Below are positions 14,701 through 24,100 of a stretch of 50,597 bases of DNA, piece by piece. The stretch is from positions 1 through 50,597 of IMG/VR virus record IMGVR_UViG_3300009124_000027; one strand, written 5' to 3'. The notes below the pieces were generated by a model, which saw nothing but the letters and a program-made list of their open reading frames with translations, was not told the DNA's origin and searched no databases. Each line of letters starts with the position of its first letter. The stretch's first letter is position 1. A program made the position numbers and the translations under genes. Source of the stretch: a virus.

Positions 14701-17700
14701 CAATCATTAATTATAACTATTGACGGTGTTTTACAAGAACCTGGAGTAGCATTCACAGTAAATGGCAGTACAATTACTTTTGCTGCTCCTCCTCTTGGAG
14801 AAAAAATTGTAGAGGGTCAAAAAGTACCACAACAAAAGTTCTTAGGTAAGGTATTCTCATTTAGATCTGATACAGAAAATAAAAAGGTACTCAAGAAAGT
14901 AAAAAATATCTATCAAAGAAATGGTAGATGGTTAGATGCAGCTAATCAAATTAGATTGAATCTAGACTTTATTGTTCTAGAAACTATTGGATGGTTCGAA
15001 AATCAGTATTCATCTGTAATTACTAACAATACCATTCCATGGAATATCTTAGAACCAAGATTCAAGGATGATATTAGACTTATTCTTCAAGCAGTAGAAC
15101 ATGATGTTCGTTTTGGTGGAAATGCTAAATCGGTTGATTACGCAAAGGGATATGCTGATTCGTACAGTGGATATGAAACATATGTAAAAGCAGCATTTGA
15201 TTACGCAGTAAGACTTGCCAAATTTGCTACTCTTAACTGGGACTGGACTACAACTGGAGCTTCATTTACTGCTGGCAGTAATCTACTAACAGTTCCAGAT
15301 ACAAGCAGAGTTCCTTTAGGTGCTGCAATTAGTGCTGGTAAGGCAATTCCTCTTGCAAATAACGTTATTGTCGAAGAAATTATTTCCGACACACAAATTA
15401 AGATGTCTGCAACTGCGTTGTTTGATAGTGGCACTCAACCAGCAGGATCTGCTGGTCCAGGATTTACTCCATATTCTGGTACACAAACTGTCAATGTAAC
15501 CAGTCCAACATCTTCTGCTGGGGTAGTTCCTCCAAACACCTATTCTGTAGGACCAGGAACCACACTTACTGTTCCTCCAATCTTTACTGTATTAGATCAA
15601 GTAACGTTCACTTTATCAGGTATTAACAACGGAACTTACTATGATGCATCTAATACTATTAACAGTAATAGAGAATTTATTACAGATTATGCAGTTAACT
15701 GGGCAAAAGTAACATATCCTCTAATTAACTGGACATCTAAAGAAACAAAATGCAGAAGAGATATTGGATTCTTATTAGATGCAGTTATCAAGCATCTTCG
15801 TTTTGGTGGTAATAGTGACTTAGTTGAATTTGCGGAGTTGTACTTTATTGGAAGTCAGTTGCAATATGTCAACAACCAATTAACAGAAACTCTTGCTACT
15901 TTTAGAAAGGTAATTGTCGAGCTTTGCGTTCAGGCAATGAGGCAAACACTTTCTGGTGGTGGATTTACTAATATCACTCCAGTTATTGATAACGGAATTA
16001 TTAATGACGCAAACAGTCCAACATGTGCTGATGTAGAATCCACATTGAATACTTATTATGATATTATCGATACTATTTTTAATACTGGTCCGAATGTAAT
16101 TCAACCAACTAGTCTGAATCCAAGCAGACAGGGTAAGTTTGTAACTCTAACTCCTGTTACGAATTACAATATCATTCCTGATCCACAGTTAATTTTTGGA
16201 GAATGTGAAGATGTTATTTCTTCTATTTCTTCTCTTGGATCCAATATTCAAGATTCTATTGATGGCACATCTGTCACAAGAACTACTCCAGATTATATTG
16301 ATGGGGAAACTAAAGTATTTGATCTTTTCTGGGAAGATGGCACCGACGTTATCCTAGAAGGACCAGAGGATGATTTGTTCGTTTCATTGAACGGTGTTCT
16401 TCAGAGGAACCAGTTTGCGCCAGATGATCCCGCATTTGATGCATATTATATTGATAGATCAAAAATACCTAACCAAATCGTATTTGATTCCCCACCAATC
16501 TGGGATCAAGACTTCTCGGCACTTACAATTGGCGAAGCAACTTCAGTGGAGAAATTCTTTGCTTATAATGTCGGATCTTATAAGAGATACACTACAGATA
16601 AAACAAGAGTCGAAGATGAAGGTTCTTCATCTCTTGGTCCATTCCTGATTGTTTCTGTAGAAGATAATAAAGTAGTCAATATTGATGAAGAAAAATTCTT
16701 GGTTGTTCTCGTAAATGGAGTAATTCAAGAGTATGACTCTGCCTATACAATCAGTGGTCCTGCTATTACGTTCAAATATCCTCTAAGAAAAGAGGATGTT
16801 GTTGATATGAGACTGCTTTATGGTAAAGATTATGAAAAAATTGTAACATTCTATGATCATGAACCAGGAAGTTACTTAATTGAAAAGACTTTATTAGTTG
16901 AAGATCCATCAAGAGCGGTACATGAAGGGTTTAATGCTTGGTGGAATTCAAAGAAACCAGTTCCATCTACTTATAGTAATGTCTATGTTTATCAACAAAG
17001 AACCGATGGGACACAAAATCCAATTGGTAAGTTAGTAAACTATTGGCATAAATCTGGATATTTCTATGTCAATCTAAGATCTAATAATAATATACTAGAA
17101 TCGGAAGAGCTATCATTTGGAGTAATTCAAAGTCCAAATGGACCAGTATTTAAGGTAAATCCATTAGTAAATCCATTTTCTCTAACGACTGAAAATGTTG
17201 ATTCAACTGGAACCGTTAGACTCTATAGAGAATCGCAAACATGGTATAAGGGGGACGTTGGAAAAACTAAGGATGCTCTGAAGAAAAAGGGATTCTTTAA
17301 AATTTCACCAGGGGATAAGGTAAAGATCGATGGTGAAAGTGAATTCAGAACCATCAAGAAAGTCCCAGATGCTGTATATGCAAAAGAATATAGAACTAAT
17401 TTTGATGTAACAAGTGATCACTATGGATCATACACAGTAACTCCATATAATGGAATTACTAAGGGAGAAGGTCTAAGTGTCGTTGCTGTCATTAACAATG
17501 GTGAAGTAGTCGATCTTGTTTGGAATCAAAAGGTTGTCGATTTTAGTGATCCAAATAGACCAAGAGTTGCAGAAGCAACTGCATATCAATATTACACAAA
17601 TCCAATCCTAGAATTTGTGCCTAGAGATGGAAATGGCGGTGGCGCTAGAGCAGAAGTTATTGTAAAAGATGGTCATGTAATTTCTGTTGAACTTTTACAG

Positions 17701-19182
17701 GGAGGAAGTGGATATACTACCGAACCAAAAGTTGTTGTTACTAGAAGATATAAACTTGTTCGTGAAAATGAAATTGAAACAAATGTAATTAAAGTTGGTG
17801 TTAATAAGGTACTAAAACAGGATCTTCTTATCACTAGTACAATTGATAGTATTTCTCTACCACCTCCAGGTCTTGCTTTAATCAGTAGTATTGTTCTGAA
17901 ATCACCATCAACTGTCCAAGATGAAATAGAAAATCATGTTTGGCCAGATAAAGAAGATGTTGATATGCCAACTGGTGCAGATCAACCTGGCATTCAAACT
18001 CGTATTAGATCTACAGATAGAGTTACACCAGTAGATGTAGGTAAAAAGAGAATTACGAAGCAACTTACTTCAATTATACCAACTGCTTCTATCAATGTTC
18101 TCTCTACTTCTACCCTTGTTTCTAACAGAGAAATTACTACATCATTCACAAGAGAACTTGATAATACCAGAATCAATAATATTACAAACCGCGTTCCTGG
18201 TGCATTCTTGCAGATCGATCTTAATATCGGTGATACTATTGTATATGTTGCAGATACCACCAAATTTAGCAGTAATGGTAAGATTCTTGTTGGTAATGAA
18301 CTTATTTACTATCCACGTAAGTACGACGATCGTTTCCTCTTCGCAAGTAGAGGAGTTGATGGAACACAAGAACAATTCTGGGCAGCTGGTACTTATGTAC
18401 GACAGGTAGAAGATTATGTATCTGTTGTTCCTGGTGGAATTAATGTAATCAGTAGTATTAGTTCTACTGCTGGTCCTACAGCACAACCAGGAGCTGAAAT
18501 CTTCAGATCTACAAGTTCTGGATCTGGAGTAGGATTAGAACCATTTGCTATTGTAACATTTGAAACAACTTCAACTGAATTACTAATATTCACTCCACCA
18601 TCTGGTTTAATTGATTATTTCCAAGAAGATATCCTTTGGACCAATCCAGTTGTAACTAGAAATAGTGGAAGTGTATTTTTAACATCTAAAACGGTCACAC
18701 AAAGAAGTGGAACTATAATTGATGTCAAAAATGCCGACAAGAATATTGAGTTCCAAGGAACTTATAAAGTTGGCAATTTAGGATTTAACCTCGGTGATTG
18801 GAACGCGAATATTGATGATGGTGCTGCAAACGTATCTGGATGGTCTATTCAACAATTTGATAGGTATTTTGCAGACGTTAGCATTAGAGATTTCGAAGAT
18901 AGGGCAGATTCAAACTTTACTAGATCTGGCATTAGATGGAATATTGCAAATCCATCCTTCCAGAATCCAGTTGCAATTGTACAGTCAACAGGATCTGTTG
19001 TTCCAACAGTAACAGTACAAAGTACAAGTTATTTCCCATCTAGTGGATATCTATTCACATCTGCTGGATCGGTAATTCAATACACCAGCACTACCGCAAC
19101 TACTTTTGAAGGATGTACTGTTATTAGAGGAGGAAGTATCGTCACCAATGGCGATGAGATCATCCCACACGAACTTTCCTAA
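8779..19182 (+). CDS. Giant baseplate-wedge structural protein (gp7 position), 3467 aa
   Basis: Lying between gp6 and gp8, this takes the place of T4 gp7 (1032 aa) but is over three times longer; I see no sequence match to T4 gp7, so the role is from synteny. The N-terminus is helical (SQLPEFISSEYELFSKFVTKYYEQQ; RTLIKNIRKFYKAKGTDASVRFIF). Around 750-870 is a YHYH-type domain: VLGFAYDGNPIYGPF, SLDENNGRFCVTPDFPEGTYAYF and YPYIIG. Many short beta repeats carry GxxY-x-x-(P)-P signatures (e.g. near 545, 620, 1242, 1661, 2975). A different module with T-x-V/I-x-x-x-x-D-A/T-T-x-F recurs near 79, 1286 and 3151. Two helical modules with RRDIGFLLDA/RFGGN-like sequence lie near 2100 and 2330. Cyanophage homologues are usually called VrlC or virion structural protein, as I recall. 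It ends in a late promoter. Confidence 0.88.
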   Translation: MSVKKKSISTLIESQLPEFISSEYELFSKFVTKYYEQQELQGQPLDVLSNLQTYADIDYYEKNILKQNSILSSDVGVSDTTITVDDATSFPEENGYIQIGNEICFYKERTNTQFLEVSRGVSGNTKLGDLYSASNFTSTEAAFHSSGTSVNNISNLFLYALVKSFEAQYLGAFPEKYLKGQVDKRTLIKNIRKFYKAKGTDASVRFIFNTLVAGGEENTPTLYNPKDFTYKSSESDWVKGYALKAKILSGNPNDLIGKIITQPSSGNISFASATVDNVRFDSNVDGEAIYNIFLAEETINGEFSITSKTELTKQIDSSAGLGDFIDVFSTLGWAKSGNLLIGGETFTFDEKNITQFRIKTRQNNSVHPVGTEVYEPIRLFGAGVELLSFGLIYNLEVSDGQPNSFTGDSVEIGLPGFTTADSKIVNPSTNSVRWKFSSNTQISTPGYPSIQQSLANLSTDVSAIFEDEQYYYIASSGFPSYPILDGASSIPTNVKDQRLLKLIRKEAIRSTEIYETPKTDVGILVNGTRVYGYKDSSSVEFGRLENVKVLSQGSRYRIPPNVLVDGVPGKAIAKLAGEFLESVELTGVSLYPRVPTVEITSGRNAVVRAIVTLGKVTSLVIDNAGEYYSAPPDIIIRDRLGRGRFAEYTALIEAGKIVGFEVVSEGEFYTQSEIEVEVLPIGSGARAEAELKTWVKNRYEALKNKLDNENGYLFPNYNGELENGYGHVGNPKALRIALNDNLSSTLTEPQVKTHSPVLGFAYDGNPIYGPFAHENPLDASSPIVRMTSSYIQKTTRLEGPSTVTYPLGTFIDDFEYRHRSGSLDENNGRFCVTPDFPEGTYAYFLTIDSSQTPVYPYIIGKNYYSLPVDSNYNSNLSQQDLPLDSRRFNLPGTPVNGGNVIAQIKDIKSGSIDEIEVISSSDNFSVGSSLVFDNTGTNGFGAEGSVSILKGKNVNFLESQQTKATRLEIVRPAYLFVGDTLSQPATGASGEIVGDVSNDNTVVLRDVQGTFDTTNTFSASIKVLSLLLNKPSSYTAGSIVKLTDGFVAEVAYGEVLETTSESNIVIVKVLTSVDYNGDGTLETPTGTAPFYFENEDDLPNHYLQSNSLSDTSGTGIITITPLSDGLEPFKVDQNVALIETTDNHGVGLDDIVNVSINPDDSTTTTTYFVRKRIYQNLKLATPTIKTAVNYNGVGRLLTVNVGWDYTTGSYTNIPLTGGSGTGATANIVVNSDGYVSDVQITDGGSGYKREDVLSVDDASLQRSGASNSTQRVKLLVDHVGVSNESTKIVLDDATKFVEDDLIKLDNEIIKIVSISGNTVTVERGQNGTKAVDHYDNAAVSLYNGRYNFNANFVINGCESTTYDPETQMLYIIYPSSTNISTLQPVTDLFSFFDNSTPQRFVDIIEATDPVNKFEFRKNGTTEYLTNPVIEVQEYYKYKFDTSDSSLSGTYLDFSPSKNFNVIPVEKVQSVPLPGNPNAFIDLKFGFGARTAANNYTEKQATEFSNYYYFDKNEICDSEGSYLSVIKDPLTGRKVVNYVTSNRFCYSLEKFPQWDGGGSITYTTNSAFAVGEIFEIAITNIGDNYQKTPIVSGIYPSVENLAEATVLFDDYTKTITGVRVDKTGANYSNPKVVIIDGDGRDAKFDIVSRNGNILDIRVKNRGKGYTFAPTIAVVEGDVKVFAKGANIGIPKNVSIIRNGASFHKDKTLYSNYTSSYTFALKDYPNNAFKQGELITQKINGTEVARGYIAIGGWREGSNLLKVSRVTGTFRENFDIQSARSGNTAKITNIFVTTFSPVIKSTYDNQGYYTSDRGRIGNSNQKITDSFFYQDYSYVIKSRTPINVWRDLIKSTTHPAGMKLFGEVTIDATANTEMPVESPKASHFTVLELGLDASIVSENTRRVVTQSVQKIEDYRAKNGTGSVSVQEYNFSDIVATRIKLGANFDGEFNNDGQLVGTKTFQLLDADTNVTVTPYNEQSLIITIDGVLQEPGVAFTVNGSTITFAAPPLGEKIVEGQKVPQQKFLGKVFSFRSDTENKKVLKKVKNIYQRNGRWLDAANQIRLNLDFIVLETIGWFENQYSSVITNNTIPWNILEPRFKDDIRLILQAVEHDVRFGGNAKSVDYAKGYADSYSGYETYVKAAFDYAVRLAKFATLNWDWTTTGASFTAGSNLLTVPDTSRVPLGAAISAGKAIPLANNVIVEEIISDTQIKMSATALFDSGTQPAGSAGPGFTPYSGTQTVNVTSPTSSAGVVPPNTYSVGPGTTLTVPPIFTVLDQVTFTLSGINNGTYYDASNTINSNREFITDYAVNWAKVTYPLINWTSKETKCRRDIGFLLDAVIKHLRFGGNSDLVEFAELYFIGSQLQYVNNQLTETLATFRKVIVELCVQAMRQTLSGGGFTNITPVIDNGIINDANSPTCADVESTLNTYYDIIDTIFNTGPNVIQPTSLNPSRQGKFVTLTPVTNYNIIPDPQLIFGECEDVISSISSLGSNIQDSIDGTSVTRTTPDYIDGETKVFDLFWEDGTDVILEGPEDDLFVSLNGVLQRNQFAPDDPAFDAYYIDRSKIPNQIVFDSPPIWDQDFSALTIGEATSVEKFFAYNVGSYKRYTTDKTRVEDEGSSSLGPFLIVSVEDNKVVNIDEEKFLVVLVNGVIQEYDSAYTISGPAITFKYPLRKEDVVDMRLLYGKDYEKIVTFYDHEPGSYLIEKTLLVEDPSRAVHEGFNAWWNSKKPVPSTYSNVYVYQQRTDGTQNPIGKLVNYWHKSGYFYVNLRSNNNILESEELSFGVIQSPNGPVFKVNPLVNPFSLTTENVDSTGTVRLYRESQTWYKGDVGKTKDALKKKGFFKISPGDKVKIDGESEFRTIKKVPDAVYAKEYRTNFDVTSDHYGSYTVTPYNGITKGEGLSVVAVINNGEVVDLVWNQKVVDFSDPNRPRVAEATAYQYYTNPILEFVPRDGNGGGARAEVIVKDGHVISVELLQGGSGYTTEPKVVVTRRYKLVRENEIETNVIKVGVNKVLKQDLLITSTIDSISLPPPGLALISSIVLKSPSTVQDEIENHVWPDKEDVDMPTGADQPGIQTRIRSTDRVTPVDVGKKRITKQLTSIIPTASINVLSTSTLVSNREITTSFTRELDNTRINNITNRVPGAFLQIDLNIGDTIVYVADTTKFSSNGKILVGNELIYYPRKYDDRFLFASRGVDGTQEQFWAAGTYVRQVEDYVSVVPGGINVISSISSTAGPTAQPGAEIFRSTSSGSGVGLEPFAIVTFETTSTELLIFTPPSGLIDYFQEDILWTNPVVTRNSGSVFLTSKTVTQRSGTIIDVKNADKNIEFQGTYKVGNLGFNLGDWNANIDDGAANVSGWSIQQFDRYFADVSIRDFEDRADSNFTRSGIRWNIANPSFQNPVAIVQSTGSVVPTVTVQSTSYFPSSGYLFTSAGSVIQYTSTTATTFEGCTVIRGGSIVTNGDEIIPHELS

Positions 19183-19195
19183 ATAACCACATAAA

Positions 19196-19203
19196 TATAA
19201 ATA
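19196..19203 (+). promoter_or_regulatory. Late promoter TATAAATA before gp8
   Basis: An exact T4 consensus TATAAATA, 37 bases before the gp8 ATG. CTAAATA (19179-19185) and ATAAATA (19191-19197) lie just before it, giving three overlapping or adjacent copies after the end of the giant gene. Confidence 0.75.
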
Positions 19204-19240
19204 ACTCAGGCACAAATTACTACGTCGGAACGGAAAACCA

Positions 19241-21037
19241 ATGGCTGCTATTATCTCTGATAAGTTTAGAATTTTTAACGCGAAGCAATTTCTTGAGTCG
19301 CTTACTGAAAATCCAAGTACGAACATGTACTTTTTTGTTGGGCGTCCTCAACCATGGTCTGGATACCTAGAGACATATTCAATTTCTGGCGGAACTTTTA
19401 CCGCAGGAAATGAAGTTTATGTTGGTGCAAGTTACGGCACTGCTACATTTAGAGCAACCATCTCTGCAGTTTATTCCGACGCTGTATTAGTAACTGCAGT
19501 CTTTGGTTCTAACGGTGTAAATTCTGTTCCTGGTGCCCTAGGAACAACTCTAAAAGAATACGACGGTGCCGCTGATACTGGAGTTACTGCTAAGTCTGGT
19601 ATCTATCGTTATGGTACAGAAAATGAACCACCCCTTCCACTAGATAACCAGGAAGAAAAGTATGATGTTTATGACGACATCATTGCTGCAAAAAGAATCA
19701 CCGATGAATATGCCCGTGCTGTTGTAAGACGTTACAACTGGGACCTTTCAGCAAATCCAAAATTTGATATGTGGAAACCAGACTATTCAGCAACTCCTGC
19801 TGGTGGTGGTCAGATTGGTAAAGCAACTGCTACTGGTGCCACGAGCATTGCAGATGCTAAATTCTATGTAATGAACAGCAACTACGAAGTATTTAAGTGT
19901 CTTTATAATGGCGAGAATCCTTCAAACCCTGCTGGACAAAATGCAACGCAAGAACCACTAACAACTTCTGGTAATTACAGCAACGGTGTCTTCAGAGAAT
20001 CTCAAGGTGCTGGGTATGTTTGGAAGTACATGTACACCCTACCAACTGATGACGTACTACGCTTCCTCTCTTCGGACTTCTTACCAGTTGTTCTACCAAC
20101 CAACGCATCAAGAATCGCAACAGAGGCAGCTGCAGTAGATGGTGCTATTGATGTTGTAGTCGTCAAAGATGCTGGAACGGGTCTTCCCGCTGCACAGACT
20201 CTATATACTGCTGTTCGTGGAGACGGCAGTGGTGGTGTAGTTGAAGTTGTTGTTAATGCTGGTGGAAACATCGATAGTGCTAGTGTTGTTATTCCTGGAA
20301 GTGGTTATTCTTACGCTTCAATCTCAGTTGCTGATGGCAACCTCTACGGCGATCAAGGACTTTCAAATGGTGTTGCATCACCAAATGCAGTCGCTTCAAT
20401 TGAACCAATCATTCCTCCAAAAGGTGGTCATGGTGCTGATATGGAGTTGGAACTCAATGCTAAGCGTGTCATGACAAATATTCGTTTGACATACGCAGAA
20501 GGTTCTGGAGACTTCCCCGTAGATAACGACTTCCGCAGAATCGGTATTATCAAAGATCCTATTGACGCCAATTCTCTTGCAGTTGCCAGTGATAACACAC
20601 TTTCAGGTTTATACTCAATTAAGATTTCTGGAACTGGCGGAACAGATTACATCGCTGATGAAATTATCTCTCAGAGTGTTGCTGGTGGTCTTAAATCAGC
20701 GTTGGGTACTGTAGTTTCTTGGACTCTAGATCCTGCATCAAACACTGACGGAATCCTCAAGTATTATCAAAGACCAGCTCAACATACTGATGCCGATGGC
20801 AAAGTTTATCCATTTGAAGCGAATGGTTCCGCTACTGTCATTGGCGCACAATCAGCAGCTGCTGGTTCTCCCGATACCACAAATAATGCTATTGTGGAAG
20901 GTGTACAACTAACAAACGGTCTAGCATCACCAGAAATTGCTAATAACACTGGCGATATCATCTATGTTGAGAACAGAAGACTAATCACTCGTGCTCCTGA
21001 CCAGATTGAAGATATCAAACTTGTTATCGAATTCTGA
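19241..21037 (+). CDS. 8: Baseplate wedge protein gp8
   Basis: The 598-aa protein matches T4 gp8 at two points I can align by eye: GAGYVWKYMYTLP (near 256), compared with GDGYVWEYLFEIP in T4, and the C-terminus YVENRRLITRAPDQIEDI, compared with YMENRPPIIMAMDQTEEI. The N-terminus has DKFRIFNAKQFLESL and YFFVGRPQPW. It is 264 aa longer than T4 gp8; part of the excess is a GSGYSY-type beta repeat near 353 like those in the giant proteins. gp8 dimers link gp7 and gp10 on the wedge surface. A consensus late promoter (19196-19203) stands 37 bases upstream and a strong terminator follows. Confidence 0.93.
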   Translation: MAAIISDKFRIFNAKQFLESLTENPSTNMYFFVGRPQPWSGYLETYSISGGTFTAGNEVYVGASYGTATFRATISAVYSDAVLVTAVFGSNGVNSVPGALGTTLKEYDGAADTGVTAKSGIYRYGTENEPPLPLDNQEEKYDVYDDIIAAKRITDEYARAVVRRYNWDLSANPKFDMWKPDYSATPAGGGQIGKATATGATSIADAKFYVMNSNYEVFKCLYNGENPSNPAGQNATQEPLTTSGNYSNGVFRESQGAGYVWKYMYTLPTDDVLRFLSSDFLPVVLPTNASRIATEAAAVDGAIDVVVVKDAGTGLPAAQTLYTAVRGDGSGGVVEVVVNAGGNIDSASVVIPGSGYSYASISVADGNLYGDQGLSNGVASPNAVASIEPIIPPKGGHGADMELELNAKRVMTNIRLTYAEGSGDFPVDNDFRRIGIIKDPIDANSLAVASDNTLSGLYSIKISGTGGTDYIADEIISQSVAGGLKSALGTVVSWTLDPASNTDGILKYYQRPAQHTDADGKVYPFEANGSATVIGAQSAAAGSPDTTNNAIVEGVQLTNGLASPEIANNTGDIIYVENRRLITRAPDQIEDIKLVIEF

Positions 21038-21055
21038 TTTAATTACATACTTTCA

Positions 21056-21085
21056 AATCCCCCGAGAGATCGGGGGATTTTTTTT
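21056..21085 (+). terminator. Strong rho-independent terminator after gp8
   Basis: AATCCCCCGA (21056-21065) and TCGGGGGATT (21070-21079) form a perfect 10-bp stem with a GAGA tetraloop, followed by a run of Ts to 21085. This is a textbook intrinsic terminator. Confidence 0.93.
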
Positions 21086-21092
21086 AACTCTA

Positions 21093-21099
21093 CTAAATA
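21093..21099 (+). promoter_or_regulatory. Late promoter CTAAATA before the DUF4815 gene
   Basis: CTAAATA stands right after the gp8 terminator and 34 bases before the ATG at 21134. It restarts transcription for the DUF4815 gene and the fibre genes behind it. Confidence 0.6.
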
Positions 21100-21133
21100 C
21101 TAGGGACTAGATACTAGTATTTGGCGGAGTACG

Positions 21134-24100
21134 ATGCCTCAGAAGACGAACCTTAATGTAAATCCTTATTACGAGGACTTTGACGCGAATAAGAATTTTT
21201 ATAAAGTTTTATTCCGTCCTGGATACTCGATTCAAGGCAGAGAGCTAACACAACTTCAATCTATTCTACAAAATCAGATTGAGAGTTTTGGTAAGTATTC
21301 TTTCAAACAGGGAGAATTAGTGATCCCTGGGGAGGTAGGACTTAACAATAAACTTGATTACGTTAAGTTGTCTTCTGTTTCTGAAGTTGCTGTCAATGAC
21401 GGTCTTGGTAATATTGTCTACAAGAAATATGACATTTCCCAGTTGCATGGAAGACAACTGAGAGGTTTGACATCTGGTGTTATCGGAAATGTAGTATCTT
21501 CAAAAAATGCTACAGAAACAAATGCAGACACTTTGTTTGTCATTTATACTACTAGTGGTAACGCTAATAACGAGACTACTTTTAGACAAGGTGAAACTCT
21601 AGAAGTTATTGATGGTGTAAACACCCCCTTAATGGTAGTCGGAACAGATGGATCTGTACTGCCTACTGCAATTACTGTTGTTGATCCAGATACTGGTGCA
21701 GAATCATCTGTTATAAGTCCAGCAATGGGCTTTTGCTCCGCTGTTAAAGTACAAGAAGGCATTTACTTTGTAAATGGATATTTTGTTCGTAACGATGATG
21801 AGCTTTTAGTAATTGATCCATATTACAATGCTCCCAGTGCCAAAGTAGGATTTTTAGTAACAGAAGATATTGTTACTCCAGAAGAAGATGAATCACTATA
21901 TGATAATGCAATTGGTTCTTCCAATTACACAGCACCTGGAGCGCATCGTTTAAAGATTTCTCTTACTTTGAAAAAGTATGAGTTATCTACACAGACAGAT
22001 AAGAATTTTATTCAACTCCTCAGAGTAAAAAGAGGAGTCATAGAGAAAAAAGTAGTACAAGCAGACTATTCGCTCCTAGAGCAGACCCTGGCAAGAAGGA
22101 CTTATGACGAGTCTGGTGATTATGTTGTAGATAATTTCTCTATTGATATTAGAGAATATGCACAGAAAGAAGGAAACAATGGTGTATATGCCGTTGATTC
22201 CGAAGGAAATTACAATGGACTAAGCGAACAAGAAGCATCAGAAAAAATGATCGCTAATGTTGGACCTGGAAAGGCTTACATTAGAGGTTATGAAATTGTT
22301 AATAAAGAAACTAAAACTATTGAAGTTAGTAAGGCTAGAGAAACTCTTGACAGTGATAACATCACAATCAAAACTAGAGGTCTTCCAACTTACTCTGTAA
22401 GTAATGTTTCTGGATCTATTCCCCTAAATTCAGAGGGTTCTGACTTAACTTCATATCCTGATGTTGAACTTTATAATATCTACAATGATGCTTTGTTAGG
22501 TCAAAATCTTGATTTCGTCTCTGGACAAAGATTTACTGAAGATGCAGATGAAAGAGTATTCAGTATCAATCGTAGAGGATCTCTATTTACAGATTCGGAT
22601 GCTATCAAAACAGTAACAGTAGAAATCAGCCAGCAGGATCTGGTTTTGAAAATGAATCCAGCAAATAATGCTGCTCCCACTATTGTATTTACAGATATCT
22701 GCGATTCAAATGGAAATCTTTATGCTGTCGCAACAAGAGCATCTGGATTACCAGAATCTTATAACTCTTTCAAAGTAATTGGTTTTAGTATTGTTACCAG
22801 ACCAGATGCAAGCCCTGGAGATCAAGCAAAAAGATTTGCAGAAATTACTTTGCTTGGTAATAAAGCAGAATTAAGTGCTCTAATAGAATATGATGCTGAA
22901 GATGATGGAGAAAGAAGATTTCTTTTCTTAGGCACTTCAACTGGTGCTGGTCAAGGACCTGTTGACTCATTTACAAAAACTAATGGCACTATTCTTGCAG
23001 GTCAGTCTTCACAAACTTATAGTGATGTTACTGGTGTAAGTTCAGCAAATGGTGTTGGTGCTAAGTTTAATGTTGAAAGAGATGGCACTGGCGCGATTGC
23101 CACAGTAACTCTTTCTGATGCAGGCACTGGATATACCCCAACAGAGACTATCACAATTCTTGGTAGTAGTATTGGTGGAGTAGATACTACTGATGATATT
23201 GTAATAACTGTTGCTAGTATTGTACCCGTTGAAAAACTTGGATATATTGTTGATTACAATGAATCTGTAACTCCATTAATTGGAACAACAAAACCAAGCA
23301 ATTTTACTCTCAAGAGAAAAGGTTTTGGATTCAATCCAGATACAGATGTTGTTGTATCTAAAGGCACTTTATCTAGTGGAGAAAAGGCATATAATAGCGT
23401 ATTTGGATTATCTTATTTTGGTCCATCATTCTTTACTAAAATTACATTAGAAGAACAACCATCAACAGGATTTGGTCCTGGAGATTACATTATCGGTTCT
23501 ACCAGTGGAGCTTATGGTGTTGTAGAAGGAACGAGTCAGTCTTCTTTCAGCAGTTCTGGGATCTTAATGGTTCGTACTTTGTCTGGTAAATTCAGGTCAG
23601 GTGAAGTATTGAAGGACGAAAATGATAATGCTGCTAAGATTGCTAGAGACAATACAATCTCCCACTTCGTAACTAAGTATAGAGGTACTGGAGGATATCC
23701 TCAGGAAACAGATATTAAAATCAATGGTCAGACTTTTGATACGTCGAAAGTAACTGTCACTACTGATACTGGAGGCATTGGTTATGTTACTTACGTTAAG
23801 ATTAGAGATAGAGCAGCATTCAATCAAACATATTCACAACCACCAGTAGTTACAGTTACTGCTGGCATAAGTAACATTGCTCTTGCGGCAAGAGTTGACG
23901 CAATCTTATTCAGAGATACAGTTGTAACGTATAGTCCACAAGATGTCAAATCTTTTGGTGCTGCATTTGGTTCGCTTGGTGTCAATAAGTTTACTGCGGA
24001 CGTGGAGAGTAATGATACAACTTATGCAAACCTTGTATCTGTAACAGAATTTACTTTCTCTGGAAAGAAAGGATTTAAGTTCCTTGAGTGTAATGGATTT